DNA of 64,000 nt from NCBI RefSeq assembly GCF_000716715.1, contig NZ_JNYJ01000038.1:1-64000 (forward strand), written 5' to 3'. This DNA comes from Dactylosporangium aurantiacum (GTDB taxonomy: Bacteria; Actinomycetota; Actinomycetes; Mycobacteriales; Micromonosporaceae). The position numbers and the translations under genes were made by a program. Under the pieces are notes generated by a model that was not told the origin of the DNA, made no database searches, and was given only the letters and a program-made list of their open reading frames with translations. This document shows, piece after piece, positions 42,613 through 51,986 of the stretch (positions are counted from its first letter, which is position 1; the number at the start of each line of letters is the position of its first letter).

Positions 42613-42633
42613 CGCGGGGTGGGACCCCCCGCG
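42613..42633. terminator. GC hairpin between convergent PilZ and regX3 genes
   Basis: CGCGGGG (42613-42619) pairs with CCCCGCG (42627-42633) across a six- to seven-base loop, in the middle of a very GC-rich 120-bp gap. No T-run. Confidence 0.45.
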
Positions 42634-42671
42634 CGGGACCCGCCGCTTGCGGTGGGGCAGCTAGGAACAGC

Positions 42672-43355
42672 CTAGGGCTCGAACTTGTAGCCCAGGCCGC
42701 GCACGGTGACGATGAAGCGCGGCGCCGAGGGCTCCGGCTCGATCTTCGAACGCAGCCGCTTGACGTGCACGTCGAGGGTCTTGGTGTCACCGACGTAGTC
42801 GGCGCCCCAGACGCGGTCGATGAGCTGGCCGCGGGTGAGGACCCGGCCGGCGTTGCGCAGCAGCAGCTCGAGCAGCTCGAACTCCTTCAGCGGCAGCTGC
42901 ACGGCGTCGCCGGCGACCGTCACCACGTGCCGGTCGACGTCCATGCGGACCGGGCCGGCGGACAGGGTCGGCGGGGCGAGCTCGCTGACGGCGTCGACCT
43001 GCCGGCGCAGCACGGCGCGGATGCGGGCGACCAGCTCACGGGGCGAGTAGGGCTTCGTGACGTAGTCGTCGGCGCCGATCTCCAGGCCGACGACCTTGTC
43101 GATCTCGCTGTCCCGTGCGGTGATCATGATGATCGGCACGTTGGACTTGGTCCGCATCTGGCGGCAGACCTCGGTGCCGGACATCTCCGGCAGCATCAGG
43201 TCGAGCAGGACGATGTCCGCCCCGGTGCGGTCGAACTCGGTGAGGGCCTCGGTGCCGGTCGCCGCGATGGAGACCTCGAAGCCTTCCCGGCGGAGCATGT
43301 ACGACAACGGGTCAGAGATGGACTCTTCGTCCTCGACCACGAGTACGCGCGCCAA
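42672..43355 (-). CDS. regX3: OmpR-family phosphate response regulator RegX3/PhoP-like
   Basis: 227 residues from TTG 43355, chosen for AAAGGAC upstream and because the receiver begins ARVLVVEDEESISDPL. Phospho-Asp in IVLLDLMLPEMSG; TARDSEIDKVVGLEIGADDY and VTKPYSPRELVARIRAVLRR follow. A winged-helix C-terminal domain (ELLLRNAGRVLTRGQLIDRV, TLDVHVKRLRSKIE, VTVRGLGYKF) completes it. Neighbouring senX3 and phoU identify it as the phosphate-starvation regulator. Confidence 0.93.
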   Translation of the reverse strand: MARVLVVEDEESISDPLSYMLRREGFEVSIAATGTEALTEFDRTGADIVLLDLMLPEMSGTEVCRQMRTKSNVPIIMITARDSEIDKVVGLEIGADDYVTKPYSPRELVARIRAVLRRQVDAVSELAPPTLSAGPVRMDVDRHVVTVAGDAVQLPLKEFELLELLLRNAGRVLTRGQLIDRVWGADYVGDTKTLDVHVKRLRSKIEPEPSAPRFIVTVRGLGYKFEP

Positions 43356-43432
43356 CGTGCTGTCCTTTCGTGCCTGCCGGGGAACCGCACTGCGCTGCGA
43401 ACCGCGGGTCAGATGTTGCGATTGGGTCACAA

Positions 43433-44542
43433 TCATGGGGTGCCTCCGATCTCAACGGACGGCGGTAGCGCCATCGCGGCCTCCGTCGGACGCGCGGGCA
43501 GCCGCAAGGTGAACGTCGAGCCAACTCCGACGGTGCTGACCACGTCGACCTGGCCGCCGTGATTGGTGGCGATGTGCTTGACGATCGCCAGGCCGAGGCC
43601 GGTGCCGCCGGTCGCCCGGGAGCGGGCCCGGTCGGCCCGGTAGAACCGTTCGAAGATCCGGTCGATGTCCCGGGGCTCGATGCCGATGCCCTGGTCGGTG
43701 ACGGCGATCTCGATGTGCCCGGCGTCGGTGCCGGTCTCCGCCGCCGAGCGGCTGGTCGCGATCGTGACCGTGGTGGACTCCGGCGAGTACGCGATCGCGT
43801 TCTCCACCAGGTTGACCACGGCGGTGACGAGCTGGTTCTCGCTGCCGTAGACGGTCAGGCCGCGGGGGCCCCGCGCCACGACGTCGATGCTCTTGGCCGT
43901 GCCGGGCGTCTTCGTGCGGTCCAGCACCTCGGCGACGATCTTGTCGACCTCGACCGGCTCCGGCTCGGGCAGCGGCTCGGCGCCCTGCAGGCGGGACAGC
44001 TCCAGCAGCTCCGAGACGAGCCGGCCGAGCCGCGCCGACTCGTGCTTGATCCGCTCCGCGAAGCGGATCGCGGCCGCCGGGTCCTTGTCGGTCGCGTCCA
44101 GCAGCGCCTCGGCGAGCAGCTGCAGCGCCCCGACGGGCGTCTTGAGCTCGTGGCTGACGTTGGCGACGAAGTCGCGGCGGACCCGGGCGACCCGGTGCGC
44201 CTCGGTGACGTCGGCGGCCTCGACCGCGACCCGGCCGCCGTCGAGCGCGACCGCGCGCACGTTGACGCCGAGCGGGTCGCCGGGGGTGAGCCGCGGCAGG
44301 TCCAGCTCGACGACTCTGGTCACCCCGCTGCGGCGCACCTGGCCGGCGAGGGTGCGCACGATCGTGTGCGCCTCCTCCCCCACGCCCTGGCGCTGCCGGA
44401 CGAGGCCCATCTCGCGGGCCGCCGCGTTGGCCAGGACCGGCCGGTCGGCGTCGTCGAGGACCACGACGCCGACGAGCAGCGCGTCGAGGATCTCGGTCAT
44501 CGCCGCGCCATCGGCCTTCGACTGGCGGAACTTCCACTCCAC
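43433..44542 (-). CDS. senX3: SenX3/PhoR-like histidine kinase without an N-terminal membrane segment
   Basis: 369 residues from GTG 44542. A PAS-like region (LLVGVVVLDDADRPVLANAA ~20-120), HisKA (FVANVSHELKTPVGALQLLA, phospho-His), and HATPase_c (NLVENAIAYSPE, VTDQGIGIEPRDIDRIFERF, GGTGLGLAIVKHI) are clear. Typical SenX3 proteins start with one or two membrane spans, but none is present here and the upstream frame offers none. So this form is predicted cytosolic or is activated through partners. It lies 77 bp upstream of regX3 on the same strand. Confidence 0.9.
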   Translation of the reverse strand: MEWKFRQSKADGAAMTEILDALLVGVVVLDDADRPVLANAAAREMGLVRQRQGVGEEAHTIVRTLAGQVRRSGVTRVVELDLPRLTPGDPLGVNVRAVALDGGRVAVEAADVTEAHRVARVRRDFVANVSHELKTPVGALQLLAEALLDATDKDPAAAIRFAERIKHESARLGRLVSELLELSRLQGAEPLPEPEPVEVDKIVAEVLDRTKTPGTAKSIDVVARGPRGLTVYGSENQLVTAVVNLVENAIAYSPESTTVTIATSRSAAETGTDAGHIEIAVTDQGIGIEPRDIDRIFERFYRADRARSRATGGTGLGLAIVKHIATNHGGQVDVVSTVGVGSTFTLRLPARPTEAAMALPPSVEIGGTP

Positions 44543-44614
44543 GACCTGATGGTAGGAGGTCGTGTACCCGACGGACGGTGGTCGAGGGCACGAAACGGGC
44601 TCACATCACCCAGT

Positions 44615-44647
44615 GTTCACCCAGCGGCGGGACGATGTTCACCGGAT
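44615..44647. promoter_or_regulatory. PHO-box-like direct repeat between senX3 and phoU
   Basis: GTTCACCCAGC at 44615 and GTTCACCGGAT at 44637 are 22 bp apart (two 11-bp steps), the layout of actinobacterial PhoP/RegX3 direct-repeat sites (GTTCACC core). The position, 47 bp before the phoU ATG and 73 bp from the senX3 start, suits control of one or both genes. Confidence 0.65.
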
Positions 44648-44693
44648 GCCCCGGCCCGGGACCTACCGTGATGGACACCACGATAGGAGAACC

Positions 44694-45350
44694 ATGCGCG
44701 ACGAATACCGTGCTGACCTGCTGCAGGTCAACCGCTTACTGGTGTCCATGGCGGACGCTGTGCGCAGCGCCATGAGCCGGGCCACGAAGGCCCTGCTCAA
44801 CGCCGACCAGTCCGAGGCCGAGGAGGTCGTGGCCCGCGACGCGGAGGTGGACGCCCTCTACCGCCTCGTCGAGGACAAGGTGTACGACCTGTGCGCCCGT
44901 CAGGCCCCGGTCGCCTCCGACCTGCGGGTGGTGCTGACCGCGCTGCACCTCGCGGCCGACCTCGAGCGCATGGGCGACCTCGCCGACCATGTCGCGAAGA
45001 CGGCGCTGCGGCGGCTGCCGGAGCTGGCCGTGCCGGCCCCGCTGACCGCGACGTTCGAGCAGATGGGCGCGGTCGCCGACCGGATCGCCGGCAAGATCTC
45101 CCGGACCATCTCCGAGCTCGACGTGGTCGCCGCCGGGCAGCTGGACCGCGACGACGACGAGATGGACCGGCTGCACACCAGCCTGTTCGAGACCATGTTC
45201 GGCCCGGACTGGACCGAGAGCACCCAGGCGGCGGTCGACACCGCGCTGCTCGGCCGCTTCTACGAGCGCTACGCCGACCACGCCGTCAACGCCGGCCGGC
45301 ACGTGGTCTTCCTCGTCACGGGTGAGGCGTTCGACACCGCCCACGCCTGA
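44694..45350 (+). CDS. phoU: Phosphate signalling protein PhoU
   Basis: 218 residues from ATG 44694 (AGGAGA upstream). Two PhoU three-helix repeats with MRDEYRADLLQVNRLLVSMA, LHLAADLERMGDLADHVAKT and ERYADHAVNAGRHVVFLVTG (metal-binding Glu/Asp motifs). Links Pst transport to the SenX3-type kinase; no pst genes are in this window. Confidence 0.96.
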   Translation: MRDEYRADLLQVNRLLVSMADAVRSAMSRATKALLNADQSEAEEVVARDAEVDALYRLVEDKVYDLCARQAPVASDLRVVLTALHLAADLERMGDLADHVAKTALRRLPELAVPAPLTATFEQMGAVADRIAGKISRTISELDVVAAGQLDRDDDEMDRLHTSLFETMFGPDWTESTQAAVDTALLGRFYERYADHAVNAGRHVVFLVTGEAFDTAHA

Positions 45351-45358
45351 GCACGCGA

Positions 45359-45388
45359 AGAGGGGCCCCGCGCACGCGGGGCCCCTCT
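45359..45388. terminator. Bidirectional terminator between phoU and phosphoglycerate mutase
   Basis: GAGGGGCCCCGCG (45360-45372) pairs with CGCGGGGCCCCTC (45375-45387) around a two-base loop. It serves convergent genes; the 13-bp stem is perfect. Confidence 0.88.
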
Positions 45389-45414
45389 CCCGTTCGTCCG
45401 GTTACCGGCCCTGG

Positions 45415-46167
45415 TTACCGGCCCTGGTTGGCGACCGCGGCCGCGGCCTCCTTGGCCGCCTCCGGGTCCAGGTAGGTGCCGCCGGCGGTGACCGGCCGCA
45501 GCGCGGCGTCCAGGTCGTAGCGCAGCGGGATGCCGGTGGGGATGTTGAGCTTGGCGATGGCCTCGTCGGAGATGCCGTCGAGGTGCTTCACCAGGGCCCG
45601 CAGCGAGTTGCCGTGGGCCGCCACGAGCACCGTGGCGCCGGCCAGCAGCTGCGGCACGATCTGGTCGTACCAGTACGGCAGCATGCGCTGCACGACGTCC
45701 TTCAGGCACTCCGTGCGCGGGCGCACGTCCGGCGGCAGCTTCGCGTAGCGCGGGTCGGCGACCTGCGACCACTCGTCGTCGTCGGCGATCGGCGGCGGCG
45801 GCACGTCGTAGGAGCGGCGCCAGAGCATGAACTGCTCCTCGCCGAACTCCTCGAGCGTCTGCTTCTTGTTCTTGCCCTGCAGGGCACCGTAGTGCCGCTC
45901 GTTGAGCCGCCAGCTGCGCTGCACCGGGATCCAGTGCCGGTCGGCGGCGTGCAGGGCGATCTCACTGGTGCGGATGGCACGGCGCAGCACTGACGTGTGC
46001 ACCACATCCGGCAGCAGACCGGACTCACGGAGCAGCTCGCCGCCCCTGCGGGCCTCGGCCTCTCCTTGGGCGCTGAGGTCCACGTCGACCCAGCCGGTGA
46101 ACAGGTTCTTGGCGTTCCACTCGCTCTCACCGTGCCGCAAGAGCACCAGTGTCCCGACTTCACTCAT
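45415..46167 (-). CDS. gpmA: 2,3-bisphosphoglycerate-dependent phosphoglycerate mutase
   Basis: 250 residues from ATG 46167 (a second in-frame start at 46185 is less likely). [20 protein letters not shown] (phospho-His), [17 protein letters not shown] and [20 protein letters not shown]. Interconverts 3- and 2-phosphoglycerate in glycolysis. The last 13 bases including the stop are repeated once just downstream (45402-45427). Confidence 0.96.
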   Translation of the reverse strand: MSEVGTLVLLRHGESEWNAKNLFTGWVDVDLSAQGEAEARRGGELLRESGLLPDVVHTSVLRRAIRTSEIALHAADRHWIPVQRSWRLNERHYGALQGKNKKQTLEEFGEEQFMLWRRSYDVPPPPIADDDEWSQVADPRYAKLPPDVRPRTECLKDVVQRMLPYWYDQIVPQLLAGATVLVAAHGNSLRALVKHLDGISDEAIAKLNIPTGIPLRYDLDAALRPVTAGGTYLDPEAAKEAAAAVANQGR

Positions 46168-46230
46168 GCCGCCATCTTCCCGCACGGAATCACTTCGACA
46201 GCACCGGACCTCCGATGTAAGGATGCGGAC

Positions 46231-47463
46231 GTGCCTCGCTACTTACCGAGCAAGTTGCCGTCGCAGTTCTGGATCGTGTGGACCGCGACGCTGGTCAACC
46301 GGGCGGGCGGATTCGTCGGGATCTTCCTGACCATCTACCTCACCGCCGAGCGGGGGTTCAGCGAGGCGATGGCGGGGCTGGTCCTCGGGCTCTACGGGCT
46401 CGGCGGTGCGATCGGCGTCACCGTCGCCGGCCAGCTGACCGACCGGTGGGGGCGCCGGCCGACGGTCCTGCTGACGATGACGGCGGCGTCGGCGCTCATG
46501 GTGGTGCTCGGCCTCGCGCACAGCGCCCCGGCGATCATGGCGGGGGCGCTGGCGCTGGGCATGGCCGCGGAGGGCGCCCGCCCGCCACTGGGCGCGATGA
46601 TCGCCGACCTGGTGCCGGCCGCCGACCGCGGCCGGGCGTTCTCCGTGTACTTCTGGGCGATCAACCTCGGCTTCGCGACCGCGGCGATCCTCGCCGGGTT
46701 CGCCGCGGGCAGCGGGTACCTGACGCTGTTCCTCGCCGACGCCGCGACGACGGCCGCCGCGGCGGTGCTCCTGGCCGTGAAGACCCGCGAGACCAGGCCC
46801 ACGCTGCCGGCCACCGCCGGCGGGGGCCCGGGGCGCTCCGCGTCGGCGGTGCTCGGCCGGGACCGGGTGTTCCTCGGCTTCGTCGCCTGCAACCTGCTCG
46901 TCGCGCTGGTGCTGCTGCAGCACATGGCGATGCTGCCGCTCGCGATGATCGACGACGGGCTGAGCCCGCGGACGTTCGGCGTGGTGATCGCGCTCAACGG
47001 GGTGCTCATCGTGATCGGCCAGCCCCTGGTCACCCGGCTGCTCGCGACCCGCCGCGAGGCGCTGGTCGCGCCGGTCGCCGCGGTGGTCGTCGGGCTCGGC
47101 TTCGGGCTGACCGCACTGGCGCACGTCCCGGCCTGGTACGGCGCGACCGTGCTGCTGTGGACCGCGGGCGAGATGCTGCACGCCCCGTCAAACGCGGCGC
47201 TGCTGGCCGGGCTGTCCCCGGTCGACATGCGCGGCCGCTACCAGGGCGCCTACAGCCTGTCGTGGCAGGCGGCCTCGTTCCTGGCGCCGACGCTGGGCGG
47301 CGCGGTGCGCGACCTGGCGGGCAACACCGCGCTGTGGCTGGGCTGCCTGGGGCTGGCGCTGGTCGCGGCGGCGTGGAGCCTGCTCGCGGTGCCGGCCCGG
47401 GAGCGCCGGGTGGCCGAGCTGACGGCCGCCGCCGAGACCGGGGACGAGCTGGCTAGGATCTAA
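46231..47463 (+). CDS. MFS transporter (drug/metabolite exporter type), copy 1
   Basis: 410 residues from GTG 46231 (TAAGGATG upstream). Twelve hydrophobic segments; MFS loop 2-3 motif [15 protein letters not shown]; internal RTF region between the halves. About 40% identical by eye to the next gene, so a tandem duplicate. Substrate unknown. Confidence 0.92.
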   Translation: MPRYLPSKLPSQFWIVWTATLVNRAGGFVGIFLTIYLTAERGFSEAMAGLVLGLYGLGGAIGVTVAGQLTDRWGRRPTVLLTMTAASALMVVLGLAHSAPAIMAGALALGMAAEGARPPLGAMIADLVPAADRGRAFSVYFWAINLGFATAAILAGFAAGSGYLTLFLADAATTAAAAVLLAVKTRETRPTLPATAGGGPGRSASAVLGRDRVFLGFVACNLLVALVLLQHMAMLPLAMIDDGLSPRTFGVVIALNGVLIVIGQPLVTRLLATRREALVAPVAAVVVGLGFGLTALAHVPAWYGATVLLWTAGEMLHAPSNAALLAGLSPVDMRGRYQGAYSLSWQAASFLAPTLGGAVRDLAGNTALWLGCLGLALVAAAWSLLAVPARERRVAELTAAAETGDELARI

Positions 47464-47465
47464 CT

Positions 47466-47480
47466 GTTAATAACGTTAAC
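47466..47480. promoter_or_regulatory. AT-rich inverted repeat between the two MFS genes
   Basis: GTTAA-TAACG-TTAAC, a perfect 5-bp inverted repeat in the only AT-rich patch of the region, 3 bp after the first MFS stop and 18 bp before the second start. Could be an operator or processing site specific for the second copy. Confidence 0.45.
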
Positions 47481-47498
47481 CATTGCTGGAGAACCACC

Positions 47499-48749
47499 GT
47501 GCGCGACTGGTACCGGTCCACGATCGGTGGACTGCCCAGGATGTACTGGCTGCTCTGGACGGGCATGCTGATCAACCGGGTCGGCGGGTTCGTCGCGCTG
47601 GTGCTCTCCCTGTACCTGACCTCCGAACGTGACCTGAAGCCCAGCGCCGCGGGGCTCGTCGTGGGCCTCTACGGCGTCGGCGGCATGGCCGGGGTCCTGC
47701 TCGGCGGCGTGCTCGCCGACCGGTGGGGGCGCCGGCCGACGCTCCTGCTCGCCCACTTCGGCGCCGTGGTGTTCCTCGGCGGGCTGGCGGTGACCGAGCG
47801 GGTCCCGGTGATCGCGGCCCTCGCCGCGCTGCTCGGCCTCATGCACTCGATGCCCGGCCCCGCGTTCGTCGCCGCGATCGTCGACGTGGTGCCCGCGGCG
47901 GACCGCAGCCGGGCGTTCAACCTGCAGTTCTGGGCGTTCAACCTGGGCATGGCGGCGGCGTCGCTGCTCGCCGGGCTGCTCGCCGAGGTCAGCTTCACCC
48001 TGCTGTTCACCGTCGACGCGGCCGGCACCCTGGTCACCGCGGTGCTGCTGCTGTGGAAGGTCCGCGAGACCAGGCCCGCCATCGGCCCCGCCGGGAACGG
48101 CTCGGCCGGCGGGGAGCCGCGGGGCGGGCTGCACACGGCGCTGACCGACCGGGCGTTCGTGTCGTTCGTCGGGCTGAGCCTGCTCCTGGCCGTCGTCACG
48201 CTGCAGACCTCGACGATCCTGCCGCTGGCGATCACCGCCGACGGGCTGCGCCCCACCGTGTACGGCTCGGTCGTCGCATACGCCGGCCTGCTCATCGTCG
48301 CCGGGCAGCTGTTCGTGCCGAAGCTCATCGACCGGTGGCGCAAGGGCACCACCCTCGCCGTCGCCAACGTGTTCCTCGGCCTCGGGTTCGCCTGCGTGGC
48401 GCTCGCCGACGACGTGCCCGGCTACCTGCTCGCCGCCACGGTGTGGACGGTCGGGTCGATGCTCGCCGCGCCGCCGAACGCGGCCGTCATCGCGGAGCTG
48501 TCGCCGGAGGCGCTGCGCGGCCGGTACCAGAGCGTCTTCTACCTCGTCTTCCCGGCGGCGAGCTTCATCGCGCCCGCCGCCGGCGGCGCCGGCCTGGAGT
48601 TCCTCGGCGACTGGCACTGGGTCATCTGCGGCGGCCTGGGCCTGCTCGCCGCGGCCGGGCACCTGCTGATCCAGCCGGCCCGGGAGCGCCGCGCCGCCCG
48701 GCTCCGGCAGCAGGAACACCACAGGTTAGAAGTGCCCGCCACGGGGTAG
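47499..48749 (+). CDS. MFS transporter, copy 2
   Basis: 416 residues from GTG 47499 (GGAGAACCACC upstream). MFS with [16 protein letters not shown] and VRETRPAIG after TM6. Its beginning RMYWLLWTGMLINRVGGFVA parallels the first copy's [20 protein letters not shown]. Tandem paralogue, co-directional with 35 bp between. Confidence 0.92.
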   Translation: MRDWYRSTIGGLPRMYWLLWTGMLINRVGGFVALVLSLYLTSERDLKPSAAGLVVGLYGVGGMAGVLLGGVLADRWGRRPTLLLAHFGAVVFLGGLAVTERVPVIAALAALLGLMHSMPGPAFVAAIVDVVPAADRSRAFNLQFWAFNLGMAAASLLAGLLAEVSFTLLFTVDAAGTLVTAVLLLWKVRETRPAIGPAGNGSAGGEPRGGLHTALTDRAFVSFVGLSLLLAVVTLQTSTILPLAITADGLRPTVYGSVVAYAGLLIVAGQLFVPKLIDRWRKGTTLAVANVFLGLGFACVALADDVPGYLLAATVWTVGSMLAAPPNAAVIAELSPEALRGRYQSVFYLVFPAASFIAPAAGGAGLEFLGDWHWVICGGLGLLAAAGHLLIQPARERRAARLRQQEHHRLEVPATG

Positions 48750-48781
48750 ACGCCGCCCTCCGACGTGACAGGGGGCGAGCA

Positions 48782-49108
48782 GTGGACGGTCTGTCGGCGA
48801 GGCTCGAGGCGCCGGACCCCGGCACGGTCATCGTCCGGCTCGACGGGGAGCTGGACCTGGCCACCCGCGACCAGCTGGTCCTGGCCGTGCGGGCGGTGCT
48901 GCCGACGTTTCACCCGCAGACGCTCGAACTCGACCTGGCGGGCGTGTCGGTGCTCGACTCGGCCGGCATCGGCGCGCTGGTGAGCTGCTGGAAGCTGGCC
49001 CAGGACACCGGCTGCGCGCTGCGGCTGAGCAACCCGCGGCCCCTCGCCTACGCGCAGCTGCGCCTGACCGGGCTGCTGGACGTGTTCGCGTTGGCCGGCA
49101 CCGGCTGA
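48782..49108 (+). CDS. STAS-domain anti-sigma factor antagonist
   Basis: 108 residues from GTG 48782, GGGGGCGAG upstream. VIVRLDGELDLATRDQLVLA and LDLAGVSVLDSAGIGALVSC (phosphorylatable Ser in DSAG). SpoIIAA/BldG-like; no cognate kinase nearby. Its last 16 bases repeat twice more (to 49150). Confidence 0.93.
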   Translation: MDGLSARLEAPDPGTVIVRLDGELDLATRDQLVLAVRAVLPTFHPQTLELDLAGVSVLDSAGIGALVSCWKLAQDTGCALRLSNPRPLAYAQLRLTGLLDVFALAGTG

Positions 49109-49150
49109 GCGCCGGCCGCCACCGGCTGAGTGCTGGCCGGCACCGGCTGA
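49093..49150. repeat. 21-bp tandem repeat spanning the STAS gene stop codon
   Basis: ggccggcaccggctga (49093-49108, ending in the stop) recurs with small changes ending at 49129 and 49150, period 21 bp. Each copy reproduces a TGA. Confidence 0.8.
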
Positions 49151-49163
49151 GGTCCGCGCGCCG

Positions 49164-50192
49164 CTACAGGGTGCCGTCGTACTTGGCGGCGCCGCTGACG
49201 GTGGCGTCGGTGCGCAGCCGGCCCTTCGCCGCGCCGTCGCCGTAGAGGGTGTACCGCAGGAAGTCCAGCATCGTCCTGGACACCGCCTGGTTGGCCGGGG
49301 CCGAGCCGAACAGCCCGCCGCCGTGGTCGCCGTTGAGCAGCGTCAGGAACGCCTTCGGCCAGGTGCAGGCGTCGTACAGGGAGCGGCCGCTGCTGTAGGG
49401 CACCGTGGCGTCGGCGTCGCCGTGGACGAACAGCACGGGCGTGGCCGCGCCGCTGAGCTTGCCGCCCATGCTGCCGCCCGACACGATGACGCCGCCCTTG
49501 AGCCGGCTGTCGCGGCCCGAGCCGGACAGCATGCCGGCGGTGGTGTAGCCGCCCGCGGAGTGCCCGCCGGCGGCGACCCGGCCGGTCTCGATGTGCCCGG
49601 CGAGCGGCGCGCCCGCCTTCGTGTCGAGCTTGAGCACCTCGGTGATCACGGCGGAGGCGTCGGCGGGCTGGTTGCCCATGTCGCTCTGGTTGAACGGGTT
49701 CGCCTTGTCGTTCGTGAACGGGTACGCCGGCGCCGCCACGACGAACCCGGCCGCGGCGATCTTCGCGGTCACGCCCTGGTAGCCCTCGGGCGAGCCGTGC
49801 AGGCCGTGGCTCCACAGGACCAGCGGGAACCGGCCGGCGGCGACGGCCGCGCCGCTCTTCGGCGAGCCGCCGGCCGAGCCGGTCGCGGGGTAGAGGACCA
49901 GGGTACGCAGGGTCCGCCCGGCACGGGTGAACGTGAACTGGCTGACCCCGACGGCGAAGGTCTGGGTGGGCGCCTTGACCGCGGGCGGCGCGGCGCTCTT
50001 CGACGCCGACGCCGACGGCGTGGCCCCGGCGGCACCGAGCGCGGCCGCGTCGGCGCCCGTGGAGGCGTCGGCGGACTCGGCCACCCCGGTCGCGGCGACG
50101 TCAGACTGCGGCCCGGCGGCGCCGGTCTTGCCGCCACAGCCGGCCAGCGCGACGACGAGCAGGCAACCGGCGACCGCACCCCGCATCCGCAT
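49164..50192 (-). CDS. Alpha/beta-hydrolase lipoprotein (chlorophyllase/PET-hydrolase-like fold)
   Basis: 342 residues from ATG 50192. Lipoprotein signal MRMRGAVAGCLLVVALAGC (Cys19 after LAG), then an Ala/Ser-rich linker (~25-75). Hydrolase: VLWSHGLHGSPEGYQG (oxyanion), AAGGHSAGGYTT (nucleophile Ser in GHSAGG), LFVHGDADATVPY (Asp) and GDHGGGLF (His). A surface esterase of unknown substrate. No SD is obvious. Confidence 0.87.
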   Translation of the reverse strand: MRMRGAVAGCLLVVALAGCGGKTGAAGPQSDVAATGVAESADASTGADAAALGAAGATPSASASKSAAPPAVKAPTQTFAVGVSQFTFTRAGRTLRTLVLYPATGSAGGSPKSGAAVAAGRFPLVLWSHGLHGSPEGYQGVTAKIAAAGFVVAAPAYPFTNDKANPFNQSDMGNQPADASAVITEVLKLDTKAGAPLAGHIETGRVAAGGHSAGGYTTAGMLSGSGRDSRLKGGVIVSGGSMGGKLSGAATPVLFVHGDADATVPYSSGRSLYDACTWPKAFLTLLNGDHGGGLFGSAPANQAVSRTMLDFLRYTLYGDGAAKGRLRTDATVSGAAKYDGTL

Positions 50193-50515
50193 GCGAGGAA
50201 AATACGGCTTTGTGGACCCGGGCGTCTTTACGCATGGCTTAAATTTGGGGCTCGTGCCGGCGGCAGCGGGTGGCGTGCACCCCCAGTCCACGACCACCCG
50301 CTCTGCTGCGGTCTTTCGACCGCGCGGTGCCGCCGGTTGCGATGGTCGCCCCGCCCGGACAGACCACCGCGAGTGGGCCGTGACCGGCCCAGAAACACCC
50401 CCGTCGCTCCCCAACTTCAGGAATCGCCGGATCCGTCATTGACGGTACGCGGCGAGGAAATGCAGCGACAAGTAACGGGACTGTCGGCTCCCTCACACAA
50501 CTGAAATAATTGAAA
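50193..50515. other. Intergenic region upstream of lipoprotein hydrolase
   Basis: 323 bp. Contains a lower-GC patch at 50205-50250 and 50440-50530. Serves as the promoter of the minus-strand hydrolase and the 3' flank of the GT39-like gene. I see no gene, clear hairpin or repeat in it. Confidence 0.4.
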
Positions 50516-51979
50516 TCAATCGAAATGCTGGAAGCTCGGCCACAGCTCAGCCCAGGTGCCCGTGAGACCCCGGCAAACGAAGACCCGAGCTGTTTGCTCT
50601 TCGTTCTCCACGCCGTAACCGTTGTCGAGATCGGCCTTGTGCTCGCAGGACCCGAACGCGGCCGACCGGCCCGGGTCGCCCTGCGTCACGAGCACCACCA
50701 CGGTGGCCGACGGCGGCGGCGGCCCGAGCCACCACAGCTCGTTCTGTCCACTGTAGACATCGGGCAGGCCGAGCGCCTTGCCGTAGCGGTCCAGGGCGCC
50801 GGCCTCGCCGTAGTTGCCGGTGAGCAGTACCGTGCGGGGCTTGTCCTGCTCCGGGAGGGCGTCGTAGACGTCCGCGACCTGCCGCACGTACCGCCGCCAG
50901 CCGACCTGATCCGAGATGCCCTGGTTGATGGCGGGGATCGGGGTGCCGCCCACGACGCCGACCGGCAGCACCGGCAGCGAGGTCAGGATCGCGAAGCCGG
51001 CGTTGACGGCCGCGCCGGCGGCCAGGATCCAGCGGCGGGTGACGCGCCGCTCGACGGGCACCGTGCCGATCGCGAAGAGCGCGGCGAGCAGCCCGACCGT
51101 GTAGTACGGCTGGCCGGCGACCACGAACAGCAGGACCAGCATCAGCGGGTACGCCAGCCCGAGCGCGCGGACCGGGCGCAGCTCGGGGTTGCGCAGCAGC
51201 GTCACGATCCCCGCCACCCACACCGGCACGAACAGCGGGCCCAGCCACACCAGCTGCAGCGGCAGCAGCGTGACCCGGGCCTCGTCGCCCTTGTTCTCGG
51301 CGAGGGCCGCCGCCATGTCCAGCTGCGGGTAGTCGTTGGCGATCTGGTACAGCAGGTTCGGCAGGCCGACGACGAGCGCGATGCCGAGCCCCGCCCACAG
51401 CCACCGCGACAGCAGCACCTTGCGCGGCCCCAGCACCAGCACCCCCGCCGCGAACGTCAGCAGCAGCAGGATGACCAGGTGCTTGTTGTACAGCGCCAGC
51501 CCGACCAGCAGACCGGCGAGCAGCCAGTACCGCTCCCGGCCGCGCAGCATCGCGCGCAGCACGCACAGGATGACCAGCAGCCACATCAGCAGGTCCGGCG
51601 CGGCGGTGATGCTGATGTGCGTGGCCACCAGCACGAACGTGGTCAGCACGCCGCTCGCGGCCAGGGTCTGCGCGACGGCGCCGCCGCCGGCCTCCCGGGC
51701 GATCAGTGCGAGCAGGAACGCGGCGGCGACGATGTAGGCCACGCCGGGCAGGCGGATCGCCCACACCGTGTCGCCGAAGACGTCGGCGCACAGCCGCAGC
51801 AGCAGCGGCGTGAACGGTGGCTGGTCGACGTAGCCCCACTTCGGGTGCGCGCCGACCATGCGGAAGTACAGCTCGTCACGGTGGTAGTCGTACCGGTTGA
51901 TCGTCAGCAGGAGCGCGGCGGCGGCCGTGGCCGCGACCGCGCCGACAGGTTTCCAGGCCAGCCGCTCGGTCACCGGCAC
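50516..51979 (-). CDS. GT39/ArnT-like polyprenol-dependent glycosyltransferase, multi-spanning
   Basis: 487 residues from GTG/ATG region at 51979. About 10-11 membrane spans. The first extracytoplasmic loop has INRYDYHRDELYFRMVG (acidic DE motif of the PMT/ArnT family) and WGYVDQPPFTPLLLRL. The C-terminal ~130 residues are soluble and extracytoplasmic (VLLTGNYGEAGALDRYG). Transfers a sugar from a polyprenyl carrier to protein or glycan outside the cell; acceptor unknown. Confidence 0.9.
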   Translation of the reverse strand: MPVTERLAWKPVGAVAATAAAALLLTINRYDYHRDELYFRMVGAHPKWGYVDQPPFTPLLLRLCADVFGDTVWAIRLPGVAYIVAAAFLLALIAREAGGGAVAQTLAASGVLTTFVLVATHISITAAPDLLMWLLVILCVLRAMLRGRERYWLLAGLLVGLALYNKHLVILLLLTFAAGVLVLGPRKVLLSRWLWAGLGIALVVGLPNLLYQIANDYPQLDMAAALAENKGDEARVTLLPLQLVWLGPLFVPVWVAGIVTLLRNPELRPVRALGLAYPLMLVLLFVVAGQPYYTVGLLAALFAIGTVPVERRVTRRWILAAGAAVNAGFAILTSLPVLPVGVVGGTPIPAINQGISDQVGWRRYVRQVADVYDALPEQDKPRTVLLTGNYGEAGALDRYGKALGLPDVYSGQNELWWLGPPPPSATVVVLVTQGDPGRSAAFGSCEHKADLDNGYGVENEEQTARVFVCRGLTGTWAELWPSFQHFD

Positions 51980-51986
51980 AGGTTAG

